NCBI GenBank assembly: GCA_035371905.1
Contig: DAORXQ010000011.1
Span: forward strand, 1-32,735
Direction of reading: 5' to 3'
DNA: 32,735 nucleotides
Source of the DNA: a bacterium
GTDB lineage: Bacteria; Ratteibacteria; UBA8468; B48-G9; JAFGKM01
Shown here: positions 8,489-15,876 of the stretch, piece by piece
How positions within the stretch are numbered: the first letter of the stretch is position 1
Layout of the letters: every line of letters starts with the position of its first letter
Position numbers and translations under genes: made by a program
The notes under the pieces: generated by a model
What the model was told of the DNA's origin: nothing
The model's database searches: none
Seen by the model: the letters and a program-made list of their open reading frames with translations, nothing else

Positions 8489-9072
8489 TTCAGTGTTTTA
8501 ATTATTTCTATTACTTTTTCACTAATTTCCTCATAACTTTCTTTTTCAAAATAAACAGGATTACCAACTATTACTTCTATTTTTTTTAGTCTTATAAATT
8601 TACTGTTTCTCGGAAGTGCTTTATCTGTTCCTTTTAATCTTACAGGAACAACAGGAACATTACTTTTAATTGCAAGGAAACCAACCCCTGGTTTCCCTTC
8701 TTTTATCAATCCATCTTTACTTCTTGTTCCTTCAGGGAAAATAACAAGTCCTTCTCCTTTCTTTAAAATTTTTATTGCTTTTTTTAAAGTTAAAGGCATT
8801 GAACTTTCTCTATCAAGAGGAATTGCTCCTAAAATTCTAACTATAGAAGAAAGAACTTTTATCTCAAAAAGAGAACTTTTTGCGAAATAATAAAGTTTTC
8901 TCGGACATACGAATCCTATTGTAGGAGGGTCAAGATAACTTAAATGATTTGAAGCGACAATAAATCCTCCTTTTTTAGGAAAATTCTCTTTCCCTCTGAT
9001 TTCAATTAAGAAAAAAACATTATAAACGAAAAATCCTATAAGTTTTGCAAGAAGATATAAAAAACTTCTCAT
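8485..9072 (-). CDS. plsC: 1-acyl-sn-glycerol-3-phosphate acyltransferase
   Basis: PlsC acylates lysophosphatidic acid to phosphatidic acid at the membrane. The 195-residue protein begins with a hydrophobic helix (about 1-24). It then shows the HX4D motif in SNHLSYLDPP, the substrate-binding FPEGTRSKDG block and VPVVPVRLKG. Both ends are joined to neighbours by 4-bp ATGA overlaps. Grouping with ispH and rpsA is common in bacteria; acpP in the same unit could supply its acyl donor. Confidence 0.92.
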   Translation of the reverse strand: MRSFLYLLAKLIGFFVYNVFFLIEIRGKENFPKKGGFIVASNHLSYLDPPTIGFVCPRKLYYFAKSSLFEIKVLSSIVRILGAIPLDRESSMPLTLKKAIKILKKGEGLVIFPEGTRSKDGLIKEGKPGVGFLAIKSNVPVVPVRLKGTDKALPRNSKFIRLKKIEVIVGNPVYFEKESYEEISEKVIEIIKTLK

Positions 9073-9431
9073 TTAATTAATTTTTTAATATTTTCAAATC
9101 TTTTACTTTTTTTTAAAAATTCAAGGTCTTTATCTTTTTCTATATAACTCTTTCTATTAAATCCAAGAGAAATAGCTATTTTTAAATTCATAACCGCTTT
9201 CTCCATGTCTCCGAGTAATGAATAATCACATGCTAAATTATAATAGGAAATCGGGTCTAAATTTAATAATTCTGCAATTTTTTTATCAATTTTTAAGACC
9301 TTTTTATAATCTCTCTGGTAAATGTATATATGGGACAATTGAAAAAGAACTTCCAAAAAATCAGGATTTATCTTTATTAATTTTTCATAAAATTTCTTTT
9401 TCTCAAAAATTTTTTCTTTCATTTTTTTCAT
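9069..9431 (-). CDS. Small TPR-repeat protein
   Basis: The 120-residue protein has helix pairs with tetratricopeptide spacing. One repeat spans roughly residues 24-57 (LFQLSHIYIYQRDYKKVLKI) and a second roughly 58-92 (YYNLACDYSLLGDMEKAV). TPRs bind protein partners; the partner is unknown. There is no signal peptide. It sits between a small membrane peptide gene and plsC with ATGA overlaps on both sides. It may act with the membrane peptide, but that is inferred only from the tight coupling. Confidence 0.7.
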   Translation of the reverse strand: MKKMKEKIFEKKKFYEKLIKINPDFLEVLFQLSHIYIYQRDYKKVLKIDKKIAELLNLDPISYYNLACDYSLLGDMEKAVMNLKIAISLGFNRKSYIEKDKDLEFLKKSKRFENIKKLIK

Positions 9432-9601
9432 TTTATTAAGGTATACAAAATACAGGTAAATAAAAAAAGAATAAGAAATATAAAAAATGTAATTTTATAT
9501 TTTTTTCCAACAGGTAGTTTTTTAGTAAACATATATCCAACCAGTGCATAAACTGAAAACCCAAGAAAAAATCCTATCAAAATACCGAATAATTTTATCA
9601 T
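9428..9601 (-). CDS. Small two-helix membrane protein, 57 aa
   Basis: This short gene fills the gap between its neighbours exactly. Its ATG (9601-9599) overlaps the upstream stop as ATGA, and its TGA (9430-9428) overlaps the TPR gene start in the same way. The peptide begins MIKLFGILIGFFLGF, has a short polar loop (TKKLPVGKKYK), and ends with a second hydrophobic stretch at about 37-55. It therefore looks like two transmembrane helices. I do not recognise a family. The two perfect coupling overlaps are the main evidence that it is a real gene. Confidence 0.65.
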   Translation of the reverse strand: MIKLFGILIGFFLGFSVYALVGYMFTKKLPVGKKYKITFFIFLILFLFTCILYTLIK

Positions 9602-9858
9602 TTTTCCAGTATATCTTTAAGCAATGAAATCCCAACCACTTTTGACTTCAAAACTTTGATATTTTTTCTATTTGGAACTACACCATCTCTTTTTACCATC
9701 ATTAAGTACTCCTGTTTACTCAAAGATGTTTCTGAAATATCAAAAGCATCAGCATCTTCTAAATAAAAATAATCATTATCTTCATCTATCAATGTACCTA
9801 TATATATCCATGTGGTTGAAGTATCTATTACTATTTTTTTATTTCTATAATCTTTCAT
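9598..9858 (-). CDS. Conserved small protein, possibly SH3/Sm-like barrel
   Basis: The 86-residue protein begins with a charged strand, then TWIYIGTLIDEDNDYFYLEDADAF, then QEYLMMVKRDG, VPNRKNIKV and a final strand with VVGISLLKDI. The strand-turn-strand pattern with YIGTL and LEDAD resembles small conserved proteins I recall from Planctomycetes-type genomes, and could be an Sm-like or SH3-like barrel. That fold is inference. Starts and stops overlap dtd and the downstream membrane peptide by ATGA. Function is unknown; coupling to dtd hints at a translation- or RNA-related role but does not show it. Confidence 0.6.
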   Translation of the reverse strand: MKDYRNKKIVIDTSTTWIYIGTLIDEDNDYFYLEDADAFDISETSLSKQEYLMMVKRDGVVPNRKNIKVLKSKVVGISLLKDILEK

Positions 9859-10292
9859 CTTTCAAGAATTATAGTACAGGGTCCATCATTGTGTATCTCA
9901 ACAGTCATTTTTTTTCCAAATTCTCCTTCAACAATTTTTACATTTGACTTTTTTATTTTTTCAATAAACTTATTATAAAGTTTTTCAGCAATTTCTCCTT
10001 TCTCTGCCATTGTAAAATCTGGTCTATTACCTCCTGTACAATCCCCATATAAAGTAAACTGTGAAACAATCATTAAATCTCCGCATATATCAGAAACAGA
10101 ATAGTTCATCTTTCCATTTTCATCTTCAAAAATTCTTAAAGATAAAATTTTTTTGATAACATAATCAATTTTATCCTCTGTATCCCCTTTACCTATTCCA
10201 AGTAAAATAACCAATCCTTTTTCTATTTCCCCTTTTTCTTTTTCCTCTACAAACAATTTTGCCTTGCTGACTCTTTGTATAACCAATCTCAT
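9855..10292 (-). CDS. dtd: D-aminoacyl-tRNA deacylase
   Basis: Dtd removes D-amino acids (and glycine) wrongly attached to tRNA. The 145-residue length is typical. The two catalytic-site motifs are present: SQFTLYGD in the middle, and NDGPCT near the C-terminus in place of the usual NxGPxT consensus. MRLVIQRVSKAK is the standard N-terminus and GNRPDFTMA is also conserved. It is the first gene of the 12-gene leftward unit. No Shine-Dalgarno sequence precedes the ATG, and a promoter lies so close that the mRNA would have only about 4 leader bases. Confidence 0.95.
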   Translation of the reverse strand: MRLVIQRVSKAKLFVEEKEKGEIEKGLVILLGIGKGDTEDKIDYVIKKILSLRIFEDENGKMNYSVSDICGDLMIVSQFTLYGDCTGGNRPDFTMAEKGEIAEKLYNKFIEKIKKSNVKIVEGEFGKKMTVEIHNDGPCTIILER

Positions 10293-10302
10293 AGTATTTT
10301 TT

Positions 10303-10331
10303 ATAATATACTAATTTGACAAAAAGGACAA
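10303..10331 (-). promoter_or_regulatory. Promoter for dtd and the 12-gene leftward unit
   Basis: On the minus strand TTGTCC (10331-10326) and TATTAT (10308-10303) are separated by 17 bases. The predicted start near 10296 leaves only about 4 bases before the dtd ATG at 10292. It overlaps the divergent dapF promoter. Confidence 0.55.
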
Positions 10332-10343
10332 ATTAAATATAAT
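10316..10343 (+). promoter_or_regulatory. Consensus promoter for dapF-comEC, near-leaderless
   Basis: TTGACA (10316-10321) and TATAAT (10338-10343) both match the sigma-70 consensus perfectly with a 16-base spacer. Transcription should start near 10350, about 3 bases before the dapF ATG at 10353. No ribosome binding site is present between them. Confidence 0.75.
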
Positions 10344-10352
10344 TTTAACATT

Positions 10353-11153
10353 ATGGAAATAAAATTTTTTAAAATAGTCGGCTCTGGTAATGACTTTGTA
10401 ATTATAGACAACAGAAAAAATTTAATAAAAAATAGAAACTCTCTCGCCCTAAAATTATGCGATAGAAAATTTGGAATTGGAGCAGATGGATTGCTTTTAC
10501 TTGAAAATTCTGAAAAGGCTGATTTTAAGATGAGAATCTTCAACCCTGATGGAAGCGAGGCAGAAATGTGTGGAAATGGTTTAAGGTGTATTTTAAGATT
10601 TATATCTGAGAATTCAATTTCTAAAAAGAAACATTTAAAAATAGAAACAAAAGCAGGACTTCTTGATGGTATAATTAAAGGAAAAACTATGAAAGTCAGG
10701 ATGAATATAATAGGTGAACCAAAATTAAATGTAGAAATACCAGTTGATAAATCTAAAATAATTGGAAATTTTATAAATACAGGTGTTCCACATACTGTAA
10801 TATTTGTTGATAATGTTGAAAAAGTGGATTTAGAAAAAATAGGACCTCAAATAAGATATAATAAAATCTTTGGAAAAAGTGGCACAAATGTTAACTGGGT
10901 TGAAATTATAAAAGAAGGAACAATTAAAATAAGAACATATGAAAGAGGTGTTGAAGGTGAGACCCTTTCATGTGGAACAGGTTCTGTTGCTTCAGCAATT
11001 ATAACTTCTATTATAAAAAAATTTAAATCACCTGTAACAGTTATTACAAAAAGTAAAGAATTGTTAAAAGTTTATTTTGATGAAGATTTTAATAAGGTTT
11101 ATCTTGAAGGAAAAACATTTTACGCTTTTAAAGGTGTCTGGGTTGAAAGTTGA
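10353..11153 (+). CDS. dapF: Diaminopimelate epimerase
   Basis: DapF converts LL- to meso-diaminopimelate for lysine and peptidoglycan. The 266 residues include both catalytic cysteines, Cys73 in EMCGNGLRC and Cys207 in ETLSCGTGS. GSGNDFVIIDNR, GIGADGLLLLE, FNPDGSEAEM and NTGVPHTV are also conserved. The ATG lacks a Shine-Dalgarno sequence, fitting the near-leaderless promoter upstream. lysA at 16962-18224 supplies the next lysine step but is in a separate unit. Confidence 0.96.
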   Translation: MEIKFFKIVGSGNDFVIIDNRKNLIKNRNSLALKLCDRKFGIGADGLLLLENSEKADFKMRIFNPDGSEAEMCGNGLRCILRFISENSISKKKHLKIETKAGLLDGIIKGKTMKVRMNIIGEPKLNVEIPVDKSKIIGNFINTGVPHTVIFVDNVEKVDLEKIGPQIRYNKIFGKSGTNVNWVEIIKEGTIKIRTYERGVEGETLSCGTGSVASAIITSIIKKFKSPVTVITKSKELLKVYFDEDFNKVYLEGKTFYAFKGVWVES

Positions 11154-13252
11154 ATATTGAAATATTGATTCTTTTTTCTTTCGTTTTAGGGATTGTTTTA
11201 AATGACTTCTTGCCTTTTTATTATATTTTTTCACTCTTACCATTATTTTTTATTTCAGAAATCAACAGAAAATTTATCATAATTTTTTTATTATTTTTCC
11301 TTTCCGGATATTACATAACCGAAAACTATAAAAGAAAATTGATTCCTGAAAAAATAGATTTCTCACAGAATTCTGTGATTGAAGGAGAAATAATCAATAT
11401 CAAAGAAAAAAAATTTGAAAGAGAAATAGTATTAAATATAAAAAAGATATATAAAGACAACGAAAATAAAATATGGAAAGGAAAAGTTCTTCTTAAAACG
11501 AGAAATAATGATAAATTGCTGCCCGGAGAAAATTTAAGAATAAAAGAATTTTCTATAAGTAAAATTTATCCACCTAAAAATCCATCGGAGTTTAACTATA
11601 AAAAATTTATGGAAAGACAGGGAATTTTTTATTTAATCAAAAGTGACAGTATTGAAAAAACAGAATCTAGAAAAAATTTAAGATTATTGAATTCTTATAT
11701 AAGAGAAAAAATTGAAAAAAGGATTGAAAATTATATGAAATTTAATCCAGATGGATACGAAATTGTAAAACTTATTACTATTGGAAGCGATGACCCCCCT
11801 GATTTTCTAAAAGAAATTGGAATAAAAAGTGGAATATATCATCTTTTCGTAATTTCGGGAATTCACATTATCTTTTTAATTTTATTTTTTAAAATTCTTT
11901 TTATTCCTTTTCAAAAAATAAATAATACTCATCCAAAGTTTTTCCCTTTTTTACTTCTTTTTATTCTATGGTTTTACGACTTTCTCTGTGGTTTCAAGAT
12001 ACCTGTAACAAGAGCAGTTTTAATGGTTTCTTTTTATCTTATATTTGAAATTTTTGAGAGAAAGATAGAACCAATAAAATCTATTATTCTTGCAGGTTTT
12101 TTATTACTTTTTATAAATCCTTATAATATATATTCAATTTCTTTTCTGCTGTCCTTTCTTTCAACTTTTGGTATTTTAATAATTCCAGGAAAAATAAAAT
12201 TAAAAAGAAACTTTATAACTAATTCTTTTATTTCTACTTTTTCAGCACAATTATTTATTTTACCTGTTCTTTTCTATAACTTTGGTTTCTTTTATCCGTT
12301 TGGAATATTAAATAATCTATTATTTACTCCTCTTGTTGGTTTTTTGACAATAAACTCTTTTATTTCAATCTTTTTACCTTTTTTATTTTTTATTCTGAAC
12401 TTTGCAACAAATATTTTTTTAAAACTTCTTATCTTTATCTCTAATTTTTCTTTAAAAGTTAATGTCTATTTCCCATTATTTTTTATACTTATTTACTATT
12501 TTTCCCTTTTCATTATTTTTGTACCTCTGAAAAAAAGTTTAAGATTTATCACTTCATTTTTAATAATTCTTCTTTTAGTTTTTTTTCAGGTTAATCTTAA
12601 AGAAAATAAAAAGGAGGAGGTTATTTTTTTCTCTTTAAAAAATCCTTTTATTTTGATTAACAAAGAAAGCAAGGGTATTTTAATTACCTCAAACAAAATT
12701 GAAAATCCTGTTTTTTACAAAAGTACTCTTTATAAATTACTGAAAGAGAAAAAAATTAAAATTGAAAAAGCTATTATAACCGGAAAAAATTTCTCAGAAA
12801 ATCTCATTTTTATTTCAAAATACTGCAAAAATATATATATTTCTGACAGTATTCTTAAACCCTGTTTTTTCAATTATGAAAATATAAAAAGTTTTCATAA
12901 TGATGACAAAATTATTACAGATAACTTTCTTTTTTCTTTTAAAAAAGGCAACCTTTTGGTAAAATATGACAACTTTAAATTTTTAATAATCCTTGATGAA
13001 GACCTTGAAAAGTCAATAACAGAGGATAAATATTTTCTTATATATCTCGTGGCATATAAAAAAAATAATAAAAACGATGAAATAATCAACAGTCTACAAT
13101 CTCCTTTTTTAATTCTTCAGAAAGAAACAAAAAAATTTGAAAATTTAAAAAGTTTATGTCAAAATTATCATTTAAATAAGTCATCTATTATTTTAAATTT
13201 AAAAACAGGAATGATTAATTATTGGAGGACAAATGATATTAGAAAATATTGA
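11150..13252 (+). CDS. comEC: ComEC/Rec2-type DNA uptake channel, degenerate C-terminal domain
   Basis: ComEC forms the inner-membrane channel for single-stranded DNA during natural transformation. The 700-residue protein starts with hydrophobic helices. It then has an OB-like soluble segment (about 75-170, with GEIINIKEKKFER and PGENLRIKEF), then a multi-helix competence domain (about 200-500) containing HLFVISGIHI and KIPVTRAVLMV. The C-terminal 200 residues sit where a metallo-beta-lactamase domain usually lies, but I find no HxHxDH metal motif. The probable start is TTG, overlapping the dapF stop as TTGA, with only a distant AAAGGTG upstream. No other competence genes are visible. Confidence 0.85.
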   Translation: MNIEILILFSFVLGIVLNDFLPFYYIFSLLPLFFISEINRKFIIIFLLFFLSGYYITENYKRKLIPEKIDFSQNSVIEGEIINIKEKKFEREIVLNIKKIYKDNENKIWKGKVLLKTRNNDKLLPGENLRIKEFSISKIYPPKNPSEFNYKKFMERQGIFYLIKSDSIEKTESRKNLRLLNSYIREKIEKRIENYMKFNPDGYEIVKLITIGSDDPPDFLKEIGIKSGIYHLFVISGIHIIFLILFFKILFIPFQKINNTHPKFFPFLLLFILWFYDFLCGFKIPVTRAVLMVSFYLIFEIFERKIEPIKSIILAGFLLLFINPYNIYSISFLLSFLSTFGILIIPGKIKLKRNFITNSFISTFSAQLFILPVLFYNFGFFYPFGILNNLLFTPLVGFLTINSFISIFLPFLFFILNFATNIFLKLLIFISNFSLKVNVYFPLFFILIYYFSLFIIFVPLKKSLRFITSFLIILLLVFFQVNLKENKKEEVIFFSLKNPFILINKESKGILITSNKIENPVFYKSTLYKLLKEKKIKIEKAIITGKNFSENLIFISKYCKNIYISDSILKPCFFNYENIKSFHNDDKIITDNFLFSFKKGNLLVKYDNFKFLIILDEDLEKSITEDKYFLIYLVAYKKNNKNDEIINSLQSPFLILQKETKKFENLKSLCQNYHLNKSSIILNLKTGMINYWRTNDIRKY

Positions 13253-13553
13253 AAAAATTAAAAAGGGTGAAGAACAAAGTGAAAAAATTATAAAAGATGC
13301 TGAAAAAAAAGTGAAAGAGATACTTGAGACATTAGAAGCGGAAGTTGAAAAAATCAAAATGGATAAAGAAAAAATAATGAAAGAAAAACTGGAAAAGTAT
13401 AAACAGAAAAAAGATTTTGAAAAAAGAGAAAAAATTGAATTTTTAGAAAAACAAAAGGAAAAAATTGAAATAGATTTACAACAGAAAAAAAGTAAGACAG
13501 ATGAAGTAGCAAACAAAATTTGGGAAAAAATAAAGAAGGAAATTATGCAGTAA
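13233..13553 (+). CDS. Charged coiled-coil protein, possibly V/A-ATPase subunit H-like
   Basis: The 106-residue protein is almost wholly a charged helix rich in Lys and Glu, with a heptad-like pattern. The start (ENIEKIKKGEEQSEKIIKDAEKKV) resembles the peripheral-stalk H/G subunits of archaeal-type V/A ATPases, which are about 100 residues long and often first in their operon. No ATPase genes follow; a GGDEF gene converges on it and overlaps by 11 bp. GGAGG lies 4 bases before the ATG, inside the end of comEC. Low-complexity coiled coils mislead by composition, so the family call is weak although the gene itself looks real. Confidence 0.5.
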   Translation: MILENIEKIKKGEEQSEKIIKDAEKKVKEILETLEAEVEKIKMDKEKIMKEKLEKYKQKKDFEKREKIEFLEKQKEKIEIDLQQKKSKTDEVANKIWEKIKKEIMQ

Positions 13554-14736
13554 CAACTCTATCCCTTCCTAACTCTTTTGCTTTATATAATGCAGTATCC
13601 GCTTTTTTAATCAATTCTGTAGTTGTCATTCCATCTTCCGGGAAAGAAGCAATACCAAAACTTATAGTTAAATCTTTATTTGGTTGAGATTCTTCATTTA
13701 AAAATTTAAATTCCCTTATAGTTTTTCTCAGTTTTTCACAAATTTTCACGGTATTTTCTTTTGTTGTATCTGGAAAAATAATAATAAACTCTTCTCCACC
13801 ATATCTACAAACAATATCCGAACCCTTAACCCCCTTTTTTAATATATCTGCTATAGTTTTCAAAACATAATCACCAGCGAGATGTCCATTTGTATCATTA
13901 TAAAATTTAAAATAATCTACATCACACATAGCAATAGAAACAGGTTTATAATTTACCCGACTTTTTGTTAGAATTTCTGAAAAAAGTTTTTCAAAATGTC
14001 TTCTATTATACAGTTGTGTTAAACTGTCCATAATTGAGAGAATTTTTGTTTTATTGAAAAGTTCTGTATTCTCAATCATCAATGAAATAGGAACAGATAC
14101 CATTCTTAAAAGATTCAAATCTCTTAAAGTAAATCTTTTTTCCCTTTTTGAAAAAATACCGAGTATTCCAATCACAGTTTTCTTCTGATATAAACCGCAA
14201 ACTATAAACGATTTAATCCCATTTTCAGCAAGCACTCCATATTGTGAAAAAGAAGATATATTATTAACAAGAACTGGTCTTCCTTTTATAGCTAATTCTT
14301 CTATCAATTCTTGAGAAATTTCGATATGTTCTCCTTTAACACTCATTTTGTATCTATCACCGAAAAGAGTAATAACAATAATTTCTTCTTTAAAAATATT
14401 TTTAATGGTATCAAGAATTTTTCCAATAACATCATCTATAGTTACATCCTCTCCAAAAGTTTCTATAATTTCAGTGATGGTGGATAGAAAAGTAGATTCT
14501 ATTTTATAGTCATTAATTATCAAATCTTTTCTTTCATTCTCTCTCTGTAAAAATTCAATTTTATTTAAAATCTGAAAAGCAAAAATAATATCCAGAACAA
14601 TTAAAATAGAAATAATAATGTTAAAAGATATAAGATAAAATTCCGGAATAAAGGTTTTTCCTTGTAGATATATCCAGTTGATGACCAAAAGAAATAAAAT
14701 TACAAATAAAAAAATAAAATTCCTTAAAACCCTCAT
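13543..14736 (-). CDS. Membrane-anchored GAF-GGDEF diguanylate cyclase
   Basis: The protein (397 aa) would make cyclic di-GMP from two GTP. Two transmembrane helices (about 6-24 and 34-54) are followed by a short coiled linker, a GAF-like sensor domain (about 90-220) and a GGDEF domain (about 225-397). The active-site motif is GGEEF at 313-317, with DSLTQLYNRR and CDVDYFKFYND upstream as expected. The inhibitory I-site, normally RxxD five residues before the motif, reads K304-G-S-D307. It follows rplT by 10 bp and is probably co-transcribed with the infC unit. No EAL or HD-GYP partner is in the window. Confidence 0.92.
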   Translation of the reverse strand: MRVLRNFIFLFVILFLLVINWIYLQGKTFIPEFYLISFNIIISILIVLDIIFAFQILNKIEFLQRENERKDLIINDYKIESTFLSTITEIIETFGEDVTIDDVIGKILDTIKNIFKEEIIVITLFGDRYKMSVKGEHIEISQELIEELAIKGRPVLVNNISSFSQYGVLAENGIKSFIVCGLYQKKTVIGILGIFSKREKRFTLRDLNLLRMVSVPISLMIENTELFNKTKILSIMDSLTQLYNRRHFEKLFSEILTKSRVNYKPVSIAMCDVDYFKFYNDTNGHLAGDYVLKTIADILKKGVKGSDIVCRYGGEEFIIIFPDTTKENTVKICEKLRKTIREFKFLNEESQPNKDLTISFGIASFPEDGMTTTELIKKADTALYKAKELGRDRVVTA

Positions 14737-14746
14737 TCAATTTACC

Positions 14747-15097
14747 CTATTCCCCCTTTATTTGATTAACCAGTGAGGCAAAATTTTCAGGGTGATTAAA
14801 AGCAATATCTGAAAGTGTTTTTCTGTTAAGATTTATACCAAGTCGTTTAAGCCCTGCTATAAATTTACTGTAAGAAATCCCATTTGCTTTACATGCTGCA
14901 GAAATTCTGGTTATCCACAATCTTCTAAAATCTCTTTTCTTTTTCCTTCTGTGCATGAAAGCATAGGTTAACCCCTTTTCTGAAAACTCCTTTGCTCTTT
15001 TAAAAAGTTTTGACCTTCCTTGTCTATAACCCTTTGCTCTTTTCAAAACTTTTTTTCTTCTTTGTCTTGAACTGGGTGAATTTTTAGTTCTTGGCAT
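14747..15097 (-). CDS. rplT: 50S ribosomal protein L20
   Basis: L20 binds 23S rRNA early in 50S assembly. In the infC-rpmI-rplT operons of some bacteria it also represses its own operon. The 116 residues start with the basic tail MPRTKNSPSSRQRRKK and include AKGYRQGRSKLFK, MHRRKKKRDFRRLWI and GISYSKFIAGLK, all characteristic. AAAGGAG precedes the ATG. It is third in the canonical infC-rpmI-rplT order. Confidence 0.97.
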   Translation of the reverse strand: MPRTKNSPSSRQRRKKVLKRAKGYRQGRSKLFKRAKEFSEKGLTYAFMHRRKKKRDFRRLWITRISAACKANGISYSKFIAGLKRLGINLNRKTLSDIAFNHPENFASLVNQIKGE

Positions 15098-15119
15098 TTT
15101 TTTTCTCCTTTTTAATTAT

Positions 15120-15320
15120 TTACCTATAAGGTAATAATCTTTTTACCATTTTTATATCGCCTTTATTCTTCAAAACCTGTGACTTCTTAATTCTTCTTTT
15201 CCTCTTTGAACTCTTTTTAGAAAGTAGATGACTTCCACCCGCCCCATAATGGATTACTTTACCTGTTTTTGTAATTTTAAATCTTTTTGCCACCGATTTT
15301 TTTGTTTTAAGTTTTCCCAT
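15120..15320 (-). CDS. rpmI: 50S ribosomal protein L35
   Basis: The 66-residue, very basic protein has the L35 pattern: MGKLKTKKSVAKRFKIT at the N-terminus, GSHLLSKKSSKRKRR in the middle and VKRLLPYR at the end. It overlaps the end of infC by 14 bp, and its GGGAG ribosome binding site lies within the last infC codons, so translation of the two is probably coupled. Confidence 0.96.
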   Translation of the reverse strand: MGKLKTKKSVAKRFKITKTGKVIHYGAGGSHLLSKKSSKRKRRIKKSQVLKNKGDIKMVKRLLPYR

Positions 15321-15858
15321 TTTTTTCTCCCTTTACATCTATTGGAATAAATGTAACACTTAATCTAACACCTTCAAGTTTAGGTGCTTTATCTATTTTC
15401 CCATATTCAGAAAGTTCCCTTATCAACCTTTCCAAAAGAGCATAACCTCTTTCTTTGTAAAGAATTTCTCTACCTTTATAAAAAACACTTACTTTAACTC
15501 TGTGACCTTCTTTTAAAAAATTTTCAATATGTTGCTTCTTAAACTTATAATCATGTTCACTTGTTTCCGGAGTAAACCTTATCTCTTTCGTCTGCAATGT
15601 TTTTTGTTTTTTCTTTATTTCTTTTTCTTTTTTCTTCTGTTCAAATAAAAATCTTTTAAAATCCAAAATTCTGCATACAGGCAAATTTGAATCTGGAACT
15701 ATCTCAACTAAATCCAAATTCTTTTCTTTTGCAATGTCTAAAGCAGTTTTTATATCAAGAATTCCTAATTGATTTCCTCTTTCATCAATAACTCTTACCT
15801 TTGGACTTCTAATTTGATAATTTATTCTATATCTTCTTTCTTTACCTTCCCGAGCGAT
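15307..15858 (-). CDS. infC: Translation initiation factor IF-3, AUC start codon
   Basis: IF3 keeps ribosomal subunits apart and proofreads the start codon. From the first available ATG/GTG/TTG-type codon only 136 residues would be made, lacking the N-terminal domain. The same frame extends upstream through INYQIRSPKVRVIDERGNQLG, the standard IF3 N-domain, to an in-frame TAA. The only plausible start is ATC at 15858-15856, with AAAGGAG 5 bases upstream, giving 183 residues starting (M)AREGKERRYRIN. A rare AUU-type start is the known basis of IF3 self-regulation in E. coli and related systems. The C-domain (EIRFTPETSEHDY, FLKEGHRVKVSVFYKGRE) is intact. Confidence 0.93.
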   Translation of the reverse strand: MAREGKERRYRINYQIRSPKVRVIDERGNQLGILDIKTALDIAKEKNLDLVEIVPDSNLPVCRILDFKRFLFEQKKKEKEIKKKQKTLQTKEIRFTPETSEHDYKFKKQHIENFLKEGHRVKVSVFYKGREILYKERGYALLERLIRELSEYGKIDKAPKLEGVRLSVTFIPIDVKGEKNGKT

Positions 15859-15876
15859 GATATCTCCTTTTTACAA

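Noticed and set aside
10301..10543. 80-codon minus frame overlapping the dapF start
   Set aside because: It lies antisense to dapF and across the dtd/dapF promoters, and shows no family similarity.
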